Shown: piece by piece, positions 38,471 through 51,870 of the stretch
How the letters are laid out: every line of letters begins with the position of its first letter
Numbering within the stretch: the stretch's first letter is position 1
Assembly (NCBI GenBank): GCA_034440575.1
Contig: JAOTOL010001644.1
Span: 3,237,501-3,301,500, forward strand
Origin: Imbricaverruca yamaguchii
Lineage: Eukaryota > Arthropoda > Thecostraca > Neoverrucidae
Length of the DNA stretch: 64,000 nt
Direction of reading: 5' to 3'
The notes under the pieces: model-generated
Told to the model about the DNA's origin: nothing
The model's database searches: none
What the model saw: the letters and a program-made list of their open reading frames with translations, nothing else
Made by a program: the position numbers and the translations under genes

Positions 38471-38865
38471 AGCTTATAATACATATTTTGTTGCCAATAC
38501 TCGTATATATATTGTCCCTATCAGCTTATATTGATACAAGCTGGTGGTAGAAGTATAATTCATTTTCAACTTGCTAACTGACCAATGAGAGCGTTTCAGA
38601 ACAGCCTGGCGACATTAACTGCTGGCAAAGCTGACACGTCAGGCGACGGATTATTGCGTCATCAAGTACAAAATACTGTCCTCTCACACGTCGATAAATT
38701 CCTCCGCCGCCTTTTCTCCACTAATACGAAGCTTGCGTAAGGGGATCCCACGCGAACGGCCAATGGATGAATAGAGAACTAAATCTATTGTCTGTGGACA
38801 TAGCACCACGTGACGCTCCCTGCCGTTGGCGGGGCTGTCAGCTTCTGATGCTGCCCTGTCTGACG

Positions 38866-40022
38866 GATACGCTATCTGACGGTCACGCTGCCTAACGGAC
38901 ACGGTGGCTGACGGACACGGTGTCTTATGGACACGGTGTCTGACGGACACGGTGTCTGACGGACACGGTGTCTGACGGACACGGTGTCTGACGGACACGG
39001 TGTCTGACGGACACGGTGTCTGACGGACACGGTGTCTTATGGACACGGTGTCTGACGGACACGGTGTCTTATGGACACGATGTCTTATGGACACGATGTC
39101 TTATGGACACGGTGTCTTATGGACACGCTGTCTAACAGACATGCTGCCTGACAGATATACTCTCTGACGGATGCGCTGTCTGGTGAACAATCTGTCTGAC
39201 GGACACGGTGTCTGACGGACACGGTATTTGACGGACACGGTGTCTTATGGACACACTGTCTGACGGACACGGTGTCTGACGGACACACTGTCTGACGGAC
39301 ACGCTGTCTGACGGACACGCTGTCTGACGGACACGCTGTCTGACGGACACACTGTCTGACGGACACACTGTCTGACGGACACGCTGTCTGACGGACACGC
39401 TGTCTGACGGACACGCTGTCTGACGGACACGCTGTCTGACGGACACACTGTCTGACGGACACGCTGTCTGACGGACACACTGTCTGACGGACACACTGTC
39501 TGACGGACACACTGTCTGACGGACACACTGTCTGACGGACACGCTGTCTGACGGACACGCTGTCTGACGGACACGCTGTCTGACGGACACACTGTCTGAC
39601 GGACACGCTGTCTGACGGACACACTGTCTGACGGACACGCTGTCTGACGGACACTGTCTGACGGACACGCTGTCTGACGGACACACTGTCTGACGGACAC
39701 GCTGTCTGACACACGGACACACTGTCTGACGGACACACTGTCTGACGGACACGCTGTCTGACGGACACGCTGTCTGACGGACACACTGTCTGACGGACAC
39801 GCTGTCTGACGGACACACTGTCTGACGGACACGCTGTCTGACGGACACACTGTCTGACGGACACGCTGTCTGACGGACACACTGTCTGACGGACACACTG
39901 TCTGACGGACACGCTGTCTGACGGACACGCTGTCTGACGGACACACTGTCTGACGGACACACTGTCTGACGGACACACTGTCTGACGGACACACTGTCTG
40001 ACGGACACACTGTCTGACGGAC
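38866..40022. repeat. 16-bp minisatellite, over 60 copies
   Basis: The unit is CTGTCTGACGGACAC plus G or A. A first block (about 38866-39160) uses mainly GGTGTCTGACGGACAC with some TTATGGACAC variants. A second block (about 39200-40022) alternates ACACTG and ACGCTG types. It reads as VRQTVCPSDSV on the minus strand, a repeat artefact. Confidence 0.95.
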
Positions 40023-40045
40023 GCGCCATTTGATGGATACGCCGA

Positions 40046-40490
40046 CCGGACCGACCCACCTTCCAGGAGGAAGAGAACGGACACTAACACGCCTACGCAT
40101 AGGACACACTGCACTCACACACTCACACCTCATACTCAATCAACCACGACCACAATGCACTACTCGCCACCACACACTCACAGTCAAACACATGCTCATA
40201 TACTGCACCAAATACAACAACCAAAGACAACATATCACAAACTATTGCACCACGAACAACATCCCACTGAACCTCACCACGCTCCTCAACAACGACCATC
40301 CAGCATTACACGAACACCTCTTCCACTTTCTCAAAACTACACGCATTATGGAAGAATTGTGAACAAAAGGAAAAAGAAAAAAAGGAAAAGATATGTTAAA
40401 AAACGAAACAGAAAATGAAGAAAACCATGAAAATGGAAAAAAGAAAGAAAAAGATACGTAACAAAAGAAAAGAAAAAAGAGAGACATATA
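40046..40490 (+). mobile_element. 3' end of a LINE ORF2 with A-rich tail
   Basis: Directly after the 16-bp array a frame reads RTLTRLRIGHTALTHSHLI, then LTVKHMLIYCTKYN, and stops at 40362. This matches the well-known C-terminal end of LINE polymerases that carry an RNase H region (RLRxGHTxLTHxxL ... LTVxHxLxxC). An A-rich stretch to about 40490 suits a decayed poly(A) tail. Everything upstream is lost or replaced by the minisatellite. Confidence 0.7.
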
Positions 40491-41323
40491 TATTCATGTT
40501 CTTGCAATGTTCACTTCTGGCGATGACCCGACCCCCCCCACTACACCCCATACCCCAATGTGGCACCGTCCGGACTAACTCTCTCTCTCTCGACTTCATC
40601 ATCTCCGGCTCTCAAACAACTCTACTGCACCAGCTCTACACCTTCAATCGATCCGGACTACCTCAGCTCTACTCTTCAAGACCATCTCATCGCTGCTTCA
40701 CCACTGCTCGACTACTCTACTAAACCTCCACCTCGGATTGATCCTCCTACCCTACGCTACTCACTGTCTTACACATCTTTTCACAACCGGAACCAGCCGA
40801 TATCACCAAGCGGTGGCAGGCTGGCAAAACTCACACACACACACACACACTTCCAGGAAATTTCCTGGCGTCCGTGAGCGGAGGAGAGGCCGCTGATTCG
40901 GCGTCAGCGATGTGCGGGGAAGAGATTTTGTTCAGGGTTCATTGGGGAAGGTCGCGGTCCATGGCTGGCAAAACTTGGACGGAGGAGGGTGGCAGGTCTC
41001 AGAGCGATTCCGTGGTTCGAGTGACGTTGGCGCTCTGGTCTCGGCGAAGACGAGTGGCGGCTGGAAGGCTGACGGTGAAACGGGCAGAGGGTGGCGCGGG
41101 GGGAGGACGTGGCTCGATCTCAGGGCGGCACGTCCTGACGCGACTCGCCGGCGGACCCCTCTCCACCTTCGTCACGCGCCAGTGACTCGGGTGGAGAAAG
41201 TCGCCGCAGGTTGGCGGGGTGGCCGCGTCGACATCGTCTGATGGGAGGCTGGTGCGCCAGTGACGCGTCGACGCCCGTGAGAAGCGGCGTGCTCGGCTGT
41301 CGGCCGGGCCACAGTCAGCCGAC
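40491..41323. other. GC-rich 5' flank of the secreted-protein gene
   Basis: Contains a short (CA)n at about 40832-40850 and a G-rich stretch leading to the start codon at 41324. It probably contains the promoter and 5' UTR, but no TATA box was recognised. Confidence 0.4.
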
Positions 41324-41353
41324 ATGAGATCCAGATCAGCGCAGCTGCTCATC
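41324..41353 (+). CDS. Exon 1 of the secreted repeat protein (first half of signal peptide)
   Basis: Ten codons, MRSRSAQLLI, then GTGAGTGG. Chosen because it supplies the missing start in the right phase, and because the joined peptide is a textbook signal sequence. Confidence 0.72.
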
Positions 41354-44300
41354 GTGAGTGGAGGCGCCACAGGTTGGGTCACTCCCCGCTCCTCCGGGCC
41401 CGCGCAGTGCCAGCGGCAGGTGCACAACCAGCACGCAACGCATTGCGAGGCGCGAAGCTGTGGTGGACCGCGGGGGTGCAGATTTGTGTGATTTTGGTAG
41501 AGCTCTTACCCTTCCCCAAGTCGTCTTTGCCCCCAAATAACCTAAGCTTTTAACATGGTATCCAATGTCGCATGCCCCCTAATCCGTTTGTTGGACCCGC
41601 CAATTGCCTGAACATATTGTGCTCTACCAATATATTTTAGAAAACTATACCTAATGGTGGAAGGAACGGTGTGTTTTCGTGTAGTTCTGAAATGGCATGT
41701 CCGCAGTGTTCTCTGATCAGCTCCAAGCACTTTGGGATGCTTCTTCTGAAACTTGCTTGCATATTTTACTCCATATGATTGTCACTTGTAGCATATTTGC
41801 GCAACATTAAGTTAGGAACGTGACATGGGCTTCAGGTTTGGAAATATTTGGCAACGTCTAGAAACCAAATGCTCTTATTCTTACCGAATAATAGCTATCG
41901 CAGAACAGCATACAAAGACAAGATAATACATGATGGACCTAGGAGTACCGCACGAAATATATTCTACGGTGAAGATCCGATAAAAAAAATGCTGCTGTAT
42001 GACTGAATTTGCGCCGCGCGAAACTGAGCTCAGCAAATTTTGGACATGATGTATTAAGAGTGCAACCAAGAAGGGCCCTTGTGGTCGGTTCTAATCTTTT
42101 ATGTCTTTATGTCTAAGATAAATATCGTAGAATCGCAAAGCCCTTCACGTACGATTACAATCGTACGTGAAGGGCTTTATCGATTATAATCGGTTTTGAG
42201 ATTCTATATAATTATATTCCAGGCATTCTGGATTCTAGCAACACCGATTCTAAGTAAACGGAGTTCCCCACATGCTCTAAGACACCAGCATAGGATACCA
42301 TAGGGTCGGCTAGGTTGCGCTAATTCGAATTGAACGACACAATTGGTAGGATATGCCACTGAAGTCTGTTCTAGAGGTATTGTATCGGCCTTGTTTTGTG
42401 CAGGGCGACATCACCAGATGATGCCTGAAATAACCGTGGAATCCAACACGCTGGCCGGACAGCTCAGACAGCTCGCTCACCAGCTTAGTCCCCGGCTGGC
42501 AGGGACAGATAAGAGCGCGGACGAGGTACCATGACAGCCTTGCTGATACACTGATAGCACGATAGCGATCTTGTTGGTGCACTGGTAGTACAATAGCGGC
42601 CTTGTTGGTGCACTGGTGGCATGACAGCGGCCTTGTTGGTGCACTGGTGGCACGATAGCGGCCTTGTTGGTGCACTGGTGGCAAGATAGCGGCCTTGTTG
42701 ACACACTGGTGTCAAGATAGTAGCCTTGTTGGCACACTGGTGGCACGACAGCGGCCTTGTTAGTACACTGGTGGCACGATAGCGGTCTTGTTAGTACACT
42801 GGTGTCAAGATAGCAGCCTTGTTGGCACACTGGTGGCACGACAGCGGCCTTGTTGGCACACTGGTGGCACGATAGCGGCCTTGTTGGTACACTGGTGGCA
42901 CGATAGCGGCCTTGTTAGTACACTGGTGGCACGATAGCGGCTTTGTTGGTACACTGGTGTCACGATGACGGCCTTGTTGGTACACTGGTGTCACGATAAC
43001 GGGATACACTGGTGTCAAGATAGCGGCTTTGTTGGTACACTGGTGTCACGATAACGGGATACACTGGTGTCACGATGGCGGCCTTGTTGGTGCACTGGTG
43101 GCACGATAGCGGCCTTGTTAGTACACTGGTGTCACGATAACGGGATACACTGGTGTCACGATAGCGGCCTTGTTGGTAAACTGGTGGCGCGATAGCGACC
43201 TTGTTGGTGCGCTGTTGGCACACTAGGCTCCCGGCGTAAATTGTGTGGCAGCAATGGAGTTCCCGGATCGGGCATTATGATCAGGATTCATGCAAAAAGC
43301 TTCACTAGGCACGGATCTTTGCTCCGAAGCAAGCCACCCCAGCAAACATCGCTATGATCACTAAAACTTCATGCAGATTATCTTTCCTGGGACATATTTT
43401 GTACGGAGAAATTCGACATTGTAGCACCAAGCCTTACTGAAACGAGCAATAAAGCACACACGACCTAGTAGGAGAAAGAATTGTACCACGAAGTGAAGCC
43501 ACGCGAAACTGAGCCTTCAAATTTTGCACATGCTGTAGCAAGACAAATAAAGGCAGGATTGTATTAAAGTGCTAGTAGGTCGTTCAAGTTTCATTTGTTT
43601 TTGACGATGTTCAATAAGGTCCATAAAAAGCATGGGCTTAAATATAAACCAATGCAACATATAGTGCTTTATTTCAGAATGTGGGCATAATAATCGATAT
43701 CGCACTGTGTGCGCTTAAGGTCCACTCAGGTAAAACCTGTCTCGTCTCGCATCGACTTTACCTAGGACAACGCAGTCTAGGCAACAGCTAATATTTTCTG
43801 AAGCTGGATAACATGCAATGTTGTCCGCTGTGTGTACAATGACGAGCCTGATATCATGCAATGGGTAATTAGCTACTCCTACCTGCTGCATAGCAGGAAG
43901 TGGACCACAAGCAAACATGCAGAAAATCAAGTTTTGCCATTTTTTTGTAATATGTTATATCGACATATTATATTTCAGCCCATGTTTCTCATATAGACCT
44001 TAGTTTACATCGTTAAAACAGTATAATTTGAACGACCTGGTAGCACCGATATACCATCCTCACTTAATTTATCTTGCTGCATGTTCAAAGATCCCCTCTA
44101 ACTACGCCTCTGTCGGCGCGTGCTGCTGGCCGTGCCATGGCTGACTCGGCGGCACCACGGCCTTCACACCCCTGACTACGCCTCTGCCGGTAGGTGGTGC
44201 TGGCCGTGACGTTGGCGGGCCGGGTCGGCGGCACCACGGCCTTCACACCCCTGACTACGCCTCTGCCGGTAGGTGGTGCTGGCCGTGACGTTGGCGGGCC

Positions 44301-46164
44301 GGGTCGGCGGCACCACGGCCTTCACACCCTGACTACGCCTCTGCCGGTAGGTGGTGCTGGCCGTGACGTTGGCGGGCCGGGTCGGCGGCACCACGGCCTT
44401 CACACCCCTGACTACGCCTCTGCCGACAGGTGGTGCTGGCCGTGACGTTGGCGGGCCGGGTCGGCGGCACCACGGCCTTCACACCCCTGACTACGCCTCT
44501 GCCGGTAGGTGGTGCTGGCCGTGACGTTGGCGGGCCGGGTCGGCGGCACCACGGCCTTCACACCCCTGACTACGCCTCTGCCGGTAGGTGGTGCTGGCCG
44601 TGACGTTGGCGGGCCGGGTCGGCGGCACCACGGCCTTCACACCCCTGACTACGCCTCTGCCGGTAGGTGGTGCTGGCCGTGACGTTGGCGGGCCGGGTCG
44701 GCGGCACCACGGCCTTCACACCCCTGACTACGCCTCTGCCGGTAGGTGGTGCTGGCCGTGACGTTGGCGGGCCGGGTCGGCGGCACCACGGCCGTCACAC
44801 CACGTGACGTGGAGCTGTCACCGGACGCCCCTGACCCCACCTCTCTTGAACTGCTGCGGCTCGCGCGGGACCGCCCGGCCGACGACCTGCCGATCCGACG
44901 CGTCGGTCTCCGACGGCGGCGGACGCGCCCAGTCGACACCCACCTGCCGTCGGACCCGCTGGTGCACAAGAGCCGCCTGTTCACCGCCGACCCGGAGGCG
45001 GGCAGGGCCGGCCGGCAGTACCACCGGCTGGCCGTGTACCAGTCGGAGCCGACCGCCGTCGACCCCGCCCCCGGCCGGGACAACCCCGCCACTCCGGCCC
45101 ATGTGGACGTCGCGAGCGACGACGCTGACGACGACGGCGCCGCCGTGGATTTTGCCAAAGACGACTACGTGGTGGACGACGGCGACTTCGGGCGGCGGCT
45201 GCGGCCGGCATCGCAGTCGCAGTCGGCCCCGCTGCCGGCGTACCCGCCGTTCTCGCACGGCCCGCTGGCCGTGCCCGCCGAGCCGTACCGCGGTTCGGAG
45301 TACGGTCCCGCCGTCCGACCTCGGCCTCGGCCTCAGACCAGTGTCCGCCACCGACCACAACTCCCGACCGACGACTTGACAAAGGAGCAGCCGGGCCCAT
45401 ATCTTTCGGCCAAACCTGCGAACCTGAGGCCGTATCTCTCAGCCAAACCCGTAGACCCGAGGCCGTATCTCCCGACCAAACACTCATACCGGAGGCCGTA
45501 TCTCCCGACCAAACACGCAAACCTCAGGCCGTATCTCCCGACGAAACACGCAAACCTGAGGCCGTATCTCCCGACCAAACACGCAGACCTGAGGCCATAT
45601 ACCCCAGCAAAACCCGCAGACCAGAGGCCGTATCTCCCGACGGGTGGATACCAAACCACGGAAAATGAAGCGCCCCCGCATAGCTCTGCTGGCAACTCCG
45701 CAGAACCTGATCCGGCACCCCAACTGCCTGCCGCACCGCCGCAGACCACTCTGCTCCACGGAACAGGCTACAAACCCGCACCCGGCACCCATCCCTACCG
45801 GCCGGCAGACGGCCTCTCGCAGACGTTCTTCAGCGAGGCGCTGAACGAGATCCGCGACCGCCGGCCGCCAGCGGCATACAAAGCCCGCCGGCTGAAGTCG
45901 GGTCGGCACGGTGTCCTGCCAGCCCACGATGGTCCGGCCCACCCAGCCGGCAGCCTGCCGCTCGACGCCCAGCCTCCAGGCCTCCAGGTCCGCACGGTCG
46001 GCTCCCGGCACCCGAAGGCAGGAGACTTCTTTGAGCGGGTTAAGTCCCGCGGGTATCACCGGCCGGCGACCTACGGGTACGACGAGGTCACGTACGGGGC
46101 GCGGACGGGCTACGGCGGCGCATTCGAGTGGCACGCCGACTACCCGGTGGGAGGCGGCCACTGA
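41324..46164 (+). CDS. Secreted low-complexity repeat protein, likely cuticle or matrix (two exons)
   Basis: Exon 1 (41324-41353) encodes MRSRSAQLLI and ends at a strong donor (ATC|GTGAGTGG). Exon 2 (44746-46164) starts VVLAVTLAGRVGGTTA after CTGCCGGTAG. Joined in phase 0 they give a basic start plus hydrophobic core, a classic signal peptide split by the first intron, and a 482-residue protein. After the signal come acidic/basic disordered segments (DVASDDADDDGAAVDF), then about eight 11-residue repeats of the type RPYLPTKHANL. The C-terminal part is rich in Pro, Gly, His and Tyr and ends EWHADYPVGGGH. No enzymatic domain and no chitin-binding R&R motif were recognised. An extracellular structural role is inferred from composition, repeats and gene structure. 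The 3.4-kb intron is filled by two minisatellites and a LINE tail, and the second array overlaps the exon 2 start. Confidence 0.78.
42050..42114 (+). mobile_element. 3' tail fragment of the CR1-like LINE, copy 3
   Basis: CAACCAAGAAGGGCCCTTGT followed by TTTTATGTCTTTATGTCT matches the ends of the LINE copies at 4290-4350 and 21960-22026. Only the extreme 3' end is present. Confidence 0.75.
42137..42178. repeat. Perfect hairpin, 20-bp arms with 2-base loop
   Basis: AAAGCCCTTCACGTACGATT, then AC, then the exact reverse complement. It sits about 20 bp after the LINE tail fragment. Confidence 0.92.
42523..43215. repeat. 31-bp minisatellite, about 22 copies
   Basis: Unit GCGGCCTTGTTGGTACACTG plus GTGGCACGATA, with GGCAC/GTCAC/GTCAA and TTGG/TTAG variants. 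Some shortened units read ACGGGATACACTGG. It lies in the intron of the secreted-protein gene. Confidence 0.93.
43216..44095. other. Intron of the secreted-protein gene, unique part
   Basis: AT-rich sequence without coding signal, between the 31-bp and 79-bp arrays. Confidence 0.5.
44096..44793. repeat. 79-bp minisatellite overlapping a 3' splice site and exon 2
   Basis: About nine units 79 bp apart (CGTGACGTTGGCGGGCC at 44205, 44284 and so on). Each carries CTCTGCCGGTAGGTGGTGCT, the acceptor plus exon start of the secreted-protein gene, and then the first 48 coding bases. The last unit is the real exon 2 start at 44746. The first unit (about 44096-44170) is diverged. One unit lacks a C, making it 78 bp. 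Confidence 0.95.
44746..46164 (+). CDS. Exon 2 of the secreted repeat protein
   Basis: 472 codons and a TGA stop, phase 0 after the acceptor CTGCCGGTAG. It is rich in Pro, Arg, Ala and Asp at high GC. The antisense strand is also open in places because of the base composition. Confidence 0.8.
   Translation: MVLAVTLAGRVGGTTAVTPRDVELSPDAPDPTSLELLRLARDRPADDLPIRRVGLRRRRTRPVDTHLPSDPLVHKSRLFTADPEAGRAGRQYHRLAVYQSEPTAVDPAPGRDNPATPAHVDVASDDADDDGAAVDFAKDDYVVDDGDFGRRLRPASQSQSAPLPAYPPFSHGPLAVPAEPYRGSEYGPAVRPRPRPQTSVRHRPQLPTDDLTKEQPGPYLSAKPANLRPYLSAKPVDPRPYLPTKHSYRRPYLPTKHANLRPYLPTKHANLRPYLPTKHADLRPYTPAKPADQRPYLPTGGYQTTENEAPPHSSAGNSAEPDPAPQLPAAPPQTTLLHGTGYKPAPGTHPYRPADGLSQTFFSEALNEIRDRRPPAAYKARRLKSGRHGVLPAHDGPAHPAGSLPLDAQPPGLQVRTVGSRHPKAGDFFERVKSRGYHRPATYGYDEVTYGARTGYGGAFEWHADYPVGGGH
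45397..45645 (+). repeat. 33-bp coding repeat (PYLPTKHANLR type)
   Basis: About eight units of AGGCCGTATCTCCCGACCAA plus AACACGCAAACCTG. They encode 11-residue repeats with conserved PYL and Lys and variable His/Pro and ANL/VDP/SYR. The frame is preserved, unlike the intronic arrays, which suggests selection on the protein. Confidence 0.92.
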
Positions 46165-48216
46165 CGACGGTAGGACCTGTGGAACCTGGGCCATGTCGTC
46201 GAACTCTCGCCATCTTACCGCTTGCCTTAGGATGATATTGGCTATTACCTTCCTCACTTTTTGAGAATATTTTTGTCCCTACTTGCTGGTCACGAGAGCA
46301 GAAACGCGATCGAAGCTCGCGCTAATTATACTACACGGGGGTGGGGGAAAATTGGTTGTTCCCATGCTTCCACACCACGAACGTCGATACAGGGTACCTT
46401 GGGTCGCAATTTCCAGATATTGTGCGACGAGGAGGTTGGCCACAAGGCTCATTTCGTGGGCGCCTCCATGGACTGTATAACCTTAATACTGTCTGGCGCC
46501 GTTGCATCAATAGTCAGCCGGACGCGTACTGTTTATAGACTATCGACGTAGGATGTTAGTCCAAGACCAGTCCTCCCATGCCACCACGAACCTTGGCGAA
46601 CGTGACACGCCTGCCAGAATCGAGAGCTTTGCCAGAGTTGTTCACTGTGAAGCGTCTCAGCTGAGCGAGGGCCGCGAGAAATGACTGAAATGATACCACG
46701 CGAGGAATGACTGTTGCAATAGCAACTGTTGTTGAGGAGGGAAATTAGTGCGTAGCTCGTAGTTTAGATGCATGCGCGATCTCAGCAGTCGGATAAACTA
46801 CCTGCTAGAGAAGCGCTGCCAGCCATGTTATGGGCATCAGGATCATAGGCGTCAGCAATGCTCTCGGTGCGCAAGGTGCGCATTAGTTCTGCATGAGCGA
46901 CAATTCCGACATGTGTTAGCACCCTGCACACGTGTTGGCGGTCTAAGCTGTACCGGGCTTCGATGACCGATGTTTACAAACTTGCGCACTGAACCATGAA
47001 TCGCGACGAATTGGCTCAGTTCTGAAGGGGCGTAATATAGTTGATCGATGCCAACACCAGTAGTTGATCCACCAGCAGGGTGACAGTGCGTCACGGCAAA
47101 CAGTGAACCGCGACCGTTACATCCGCCAGCCAACCTTCCATACGTATGCGCATCATCGTATCGAACGCGCCATTGCGGGCCTCAGTTGAGTGACGGCGCG
47201 TGCCTCGAATGCACCGCCCGTCGCACGAAGGTATTCCGCACAATACAGGTGCCAACCACGCTAGAAAGCGTGCAGCGGCGATGGCGTCCGCGCCGCTTCT
47301 GTTGACTCCTGGGCAGTCGAACACGACCCGCCGAAGTTTTCATCGGTGGGTCGATGGGCAGCCGACTTTCTCTCGAGTGGCTAATTTGGGGCGTGTGCAG
47401 GGAACTGATGCCTCGAAGCAGTGCCGTGTGCCAACATGAAGCCGATTTTCCCGAATGGCCGTTGGGGCATTGGCCGAACTGACAGGCGAAACAAGCCGGG
47501 GTACTTGACGCCGTGACTGGATTACGTATGTGACGGCCGGATATCCGGCAGGAAGCACGACACAGTTCGACCCAACTGATGATGCTCAACGCCGCTTTAT
47601 GTTGGAGGTAGTATCCGCTTCGATGTGAAACACCAATAACGACCGGCAGGTTGCTAAAAGAATACGCGACCAAGGGAAAGCTCGATTCAAGGCATGCCAC
47701 CTCCACGGAGAGCAGAGGAATCAGCATGCCGTGGCTACTTGGAGCTAAACTCAGACACTATGATAAATGACGTGCGAGGTGGAAGTTCGGGGTCACCTGA
47801 CCCAATCAAAGCATAATCTTGCAACACCTCCACAGTCGGTATCATGTTCAAATCCATCACCTAAGGTTATGAACTCCCACTGACGTATTCAGACGGCTGA
47901 TTTTCGACGGGCTTGGGGACGGGAAAGTTTCTTGCTCTTAAATTTCCAAAAAATCGAACATGAACCCAGCTTTAGGGTCATACACACGAAACACTCCGAT
48001 GCGAACAATTAAACACGTAAAGGAAGCGCTCGAGACCAAGGCTTCAGCTCACCCGATACTCGGAGAGAAACCATCGGAAGTCGATATCGTATTGTGGTGG
48101 CAGCGCGGCACTATGGCAGTGCGGTCAATGCGCCAACCGATGGATCGAGTCATCCCATCTGAGCCCGCTACCACGTCATTGTTCCGAAATGCTCACGTCA
48201 CGGGTCGAATGACGGG
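46165..48216. other. 3' flank and spacer, no gene seen
   Basis: The longest frame (minus, about 47182-47727) has no protein-like features. No poly(A) signal was recognised close to the 46164 stop. Confidence 0.4.
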
Positions 48217-48965
48217 AGCCCGCCACCAGCTTATGACTGTTCCGACGTGCCCAGGTCACGTGTTAAACGGCGGGAGCCCGCCACCACCTTATGACTGTTC
48301 CGACGTGCCCAGGTCACGTGTTAAACGGCGGGAGCCCGCCACCACCTTATGACTGTTCCGACGTGCCCAGGTCACGTGTTAAACGGCGGGAGCCCGCCAC
48401 CACCTTATGACTGTTCCGACGTGCCCAGGTCACGTGTTAAACGGCGGGAGCCCGCCACCACCCTATGACTGTTCCGACGTGCCCAGGTCACGTGTTAAAC
48501 GGCGGGAGCCCGCCACCACCTTATGACTGTTCCGACGTGCCCAGGTCACGTGTTAAACGGCGGGAGCCCGCCACCACCTTATGACTGTTCCGACGTGCCC
48601 AGGTCACGTGTTAAACGGCGGGAGCCCGCCACCACCTTATGACTGTTCCGACGTGCCCAGGTCACGTGTTAAACGGCGGGAGCCCGCCACCACCTTATGA
48701 CTGTTCCGACGTGCCCAGGTCACGTGTTAAACGGCGGGAGCCCGCCACCACCTTATGACTGTTCCGACGTGCCCAGGTCACGTGTTAAACGGCGGGAGCC
48801 CGCCACCACCTTATGACTGTTCCGACGTGCCCAGGTCACGTGTTAAACGGCGGGAGCCCGCCACCACCTTATGACTGTTCCGACGTGCCCAGGTCACGTG
48901 TTAAACGGCGGGAGCCCGCCACCACCTTATGACTGTTCCGACATGTCCAAGTCACGGGTCAAACG
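48217..48965. repeat. 58-bp minisatellite, about 13 nearly identical copies
   Basis: Units start GGCGGGAGCCCGCC at 48269, 48327 and every 58 bp after. Only single-base changes are seen in the core (for example CCCTATGAC for CCTTATGAC). Each unit carries TCACGTGT, an E-box (CACGTG), and a GGCGGG/CCCGCC stem with an AG loop. The first and last units are diverged (GTCACGGGTC). Confidence 0.96.
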
Positions 48966-51379
<2,414 letters not shown>

Positions 51380-51570
51380 AGTTTAACGTGTCGTCAATGC
51401 ACCGACACGGCCGCTCGGTAGCTCATCTCCGGCCTTATCGGGCCAGCTGCCAACTGAACCTCCCAGCCTAAATGCGAGCGAGAGAAGCGACTCGGATCGT
51501 GTTGCCACGACAGGGGAGACCAGTGGAGGCCAGCGCTCTAACCAACTGAGCTACCGCCGAGACTATGAAT
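51380..51570 (-). mobile_element. Probable tRNA-derived SINE with a different head
   Basis: On the minus strand from about 51570: GGCGGTAGCTCAGTTGGTTA, then GAGCGCTGGCC, a good A-box and D-arm of a tRNA. The sequence after it does not continue as a tRNA (no clear B box), so it is not a functional tRNA gene. The body continues to about 51380. Confidence 0.5.
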
Positions 51571-51589
51571 ATGACTCGTTGATCGCAGG

Positions 51590-51870
51590 GTCGCTACGTA
51601 TTTGACTGTGTGCTTACGCCCTAGTGGATGTGTATGCTACTTCCACCGATCAATTGATCCAATGGTGGGTCACCCGATTTGACTGTGTGCTTACGACCTC
51701 ATAGGTTTACTACTTCCATCGATCAATTGACGTAATGGTGGGTCACCCGATTTGGCTGTGTGATTACGATCTCGTGGATATGTTTACTACTTCCATCGAT
51801 CAATTGATCTAATGGTGCATCACCCGATTTGACTGTGTGATTAAGACTTTGCGGATGTGTATGCTACTTT
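51590..51870. repeat. Diverged tandem repeat, about 75 bp, four copies
   Basis: GATTTGACTGTGTG recurs near 51600, 51675, 51749 and 51826 with shared ACTTCCATCGATCAATTGA blocks. Confidence 0.85.

Noticed and set aside
39085..40139. Open frames of about 290-335 residues (VRQTVCPSDSV repeats)
   Set aside because: Products of the 16-bp array, open in all three minus frames.
47182..47727. 181-residue minus frame
   Set aside because: Random-looking composition, no recognisable motif.
48217..48965. CRISPR-like regular spacing
   Set aside because: Whole 58-bp units are identical with no unique spacers, no cas genes, and the DNA is eukaryotic.
51500..51570. Functional tRNA gene on the minus strand
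   Set aside because: Only the A-box half fits; no T-arm or B box where expected.
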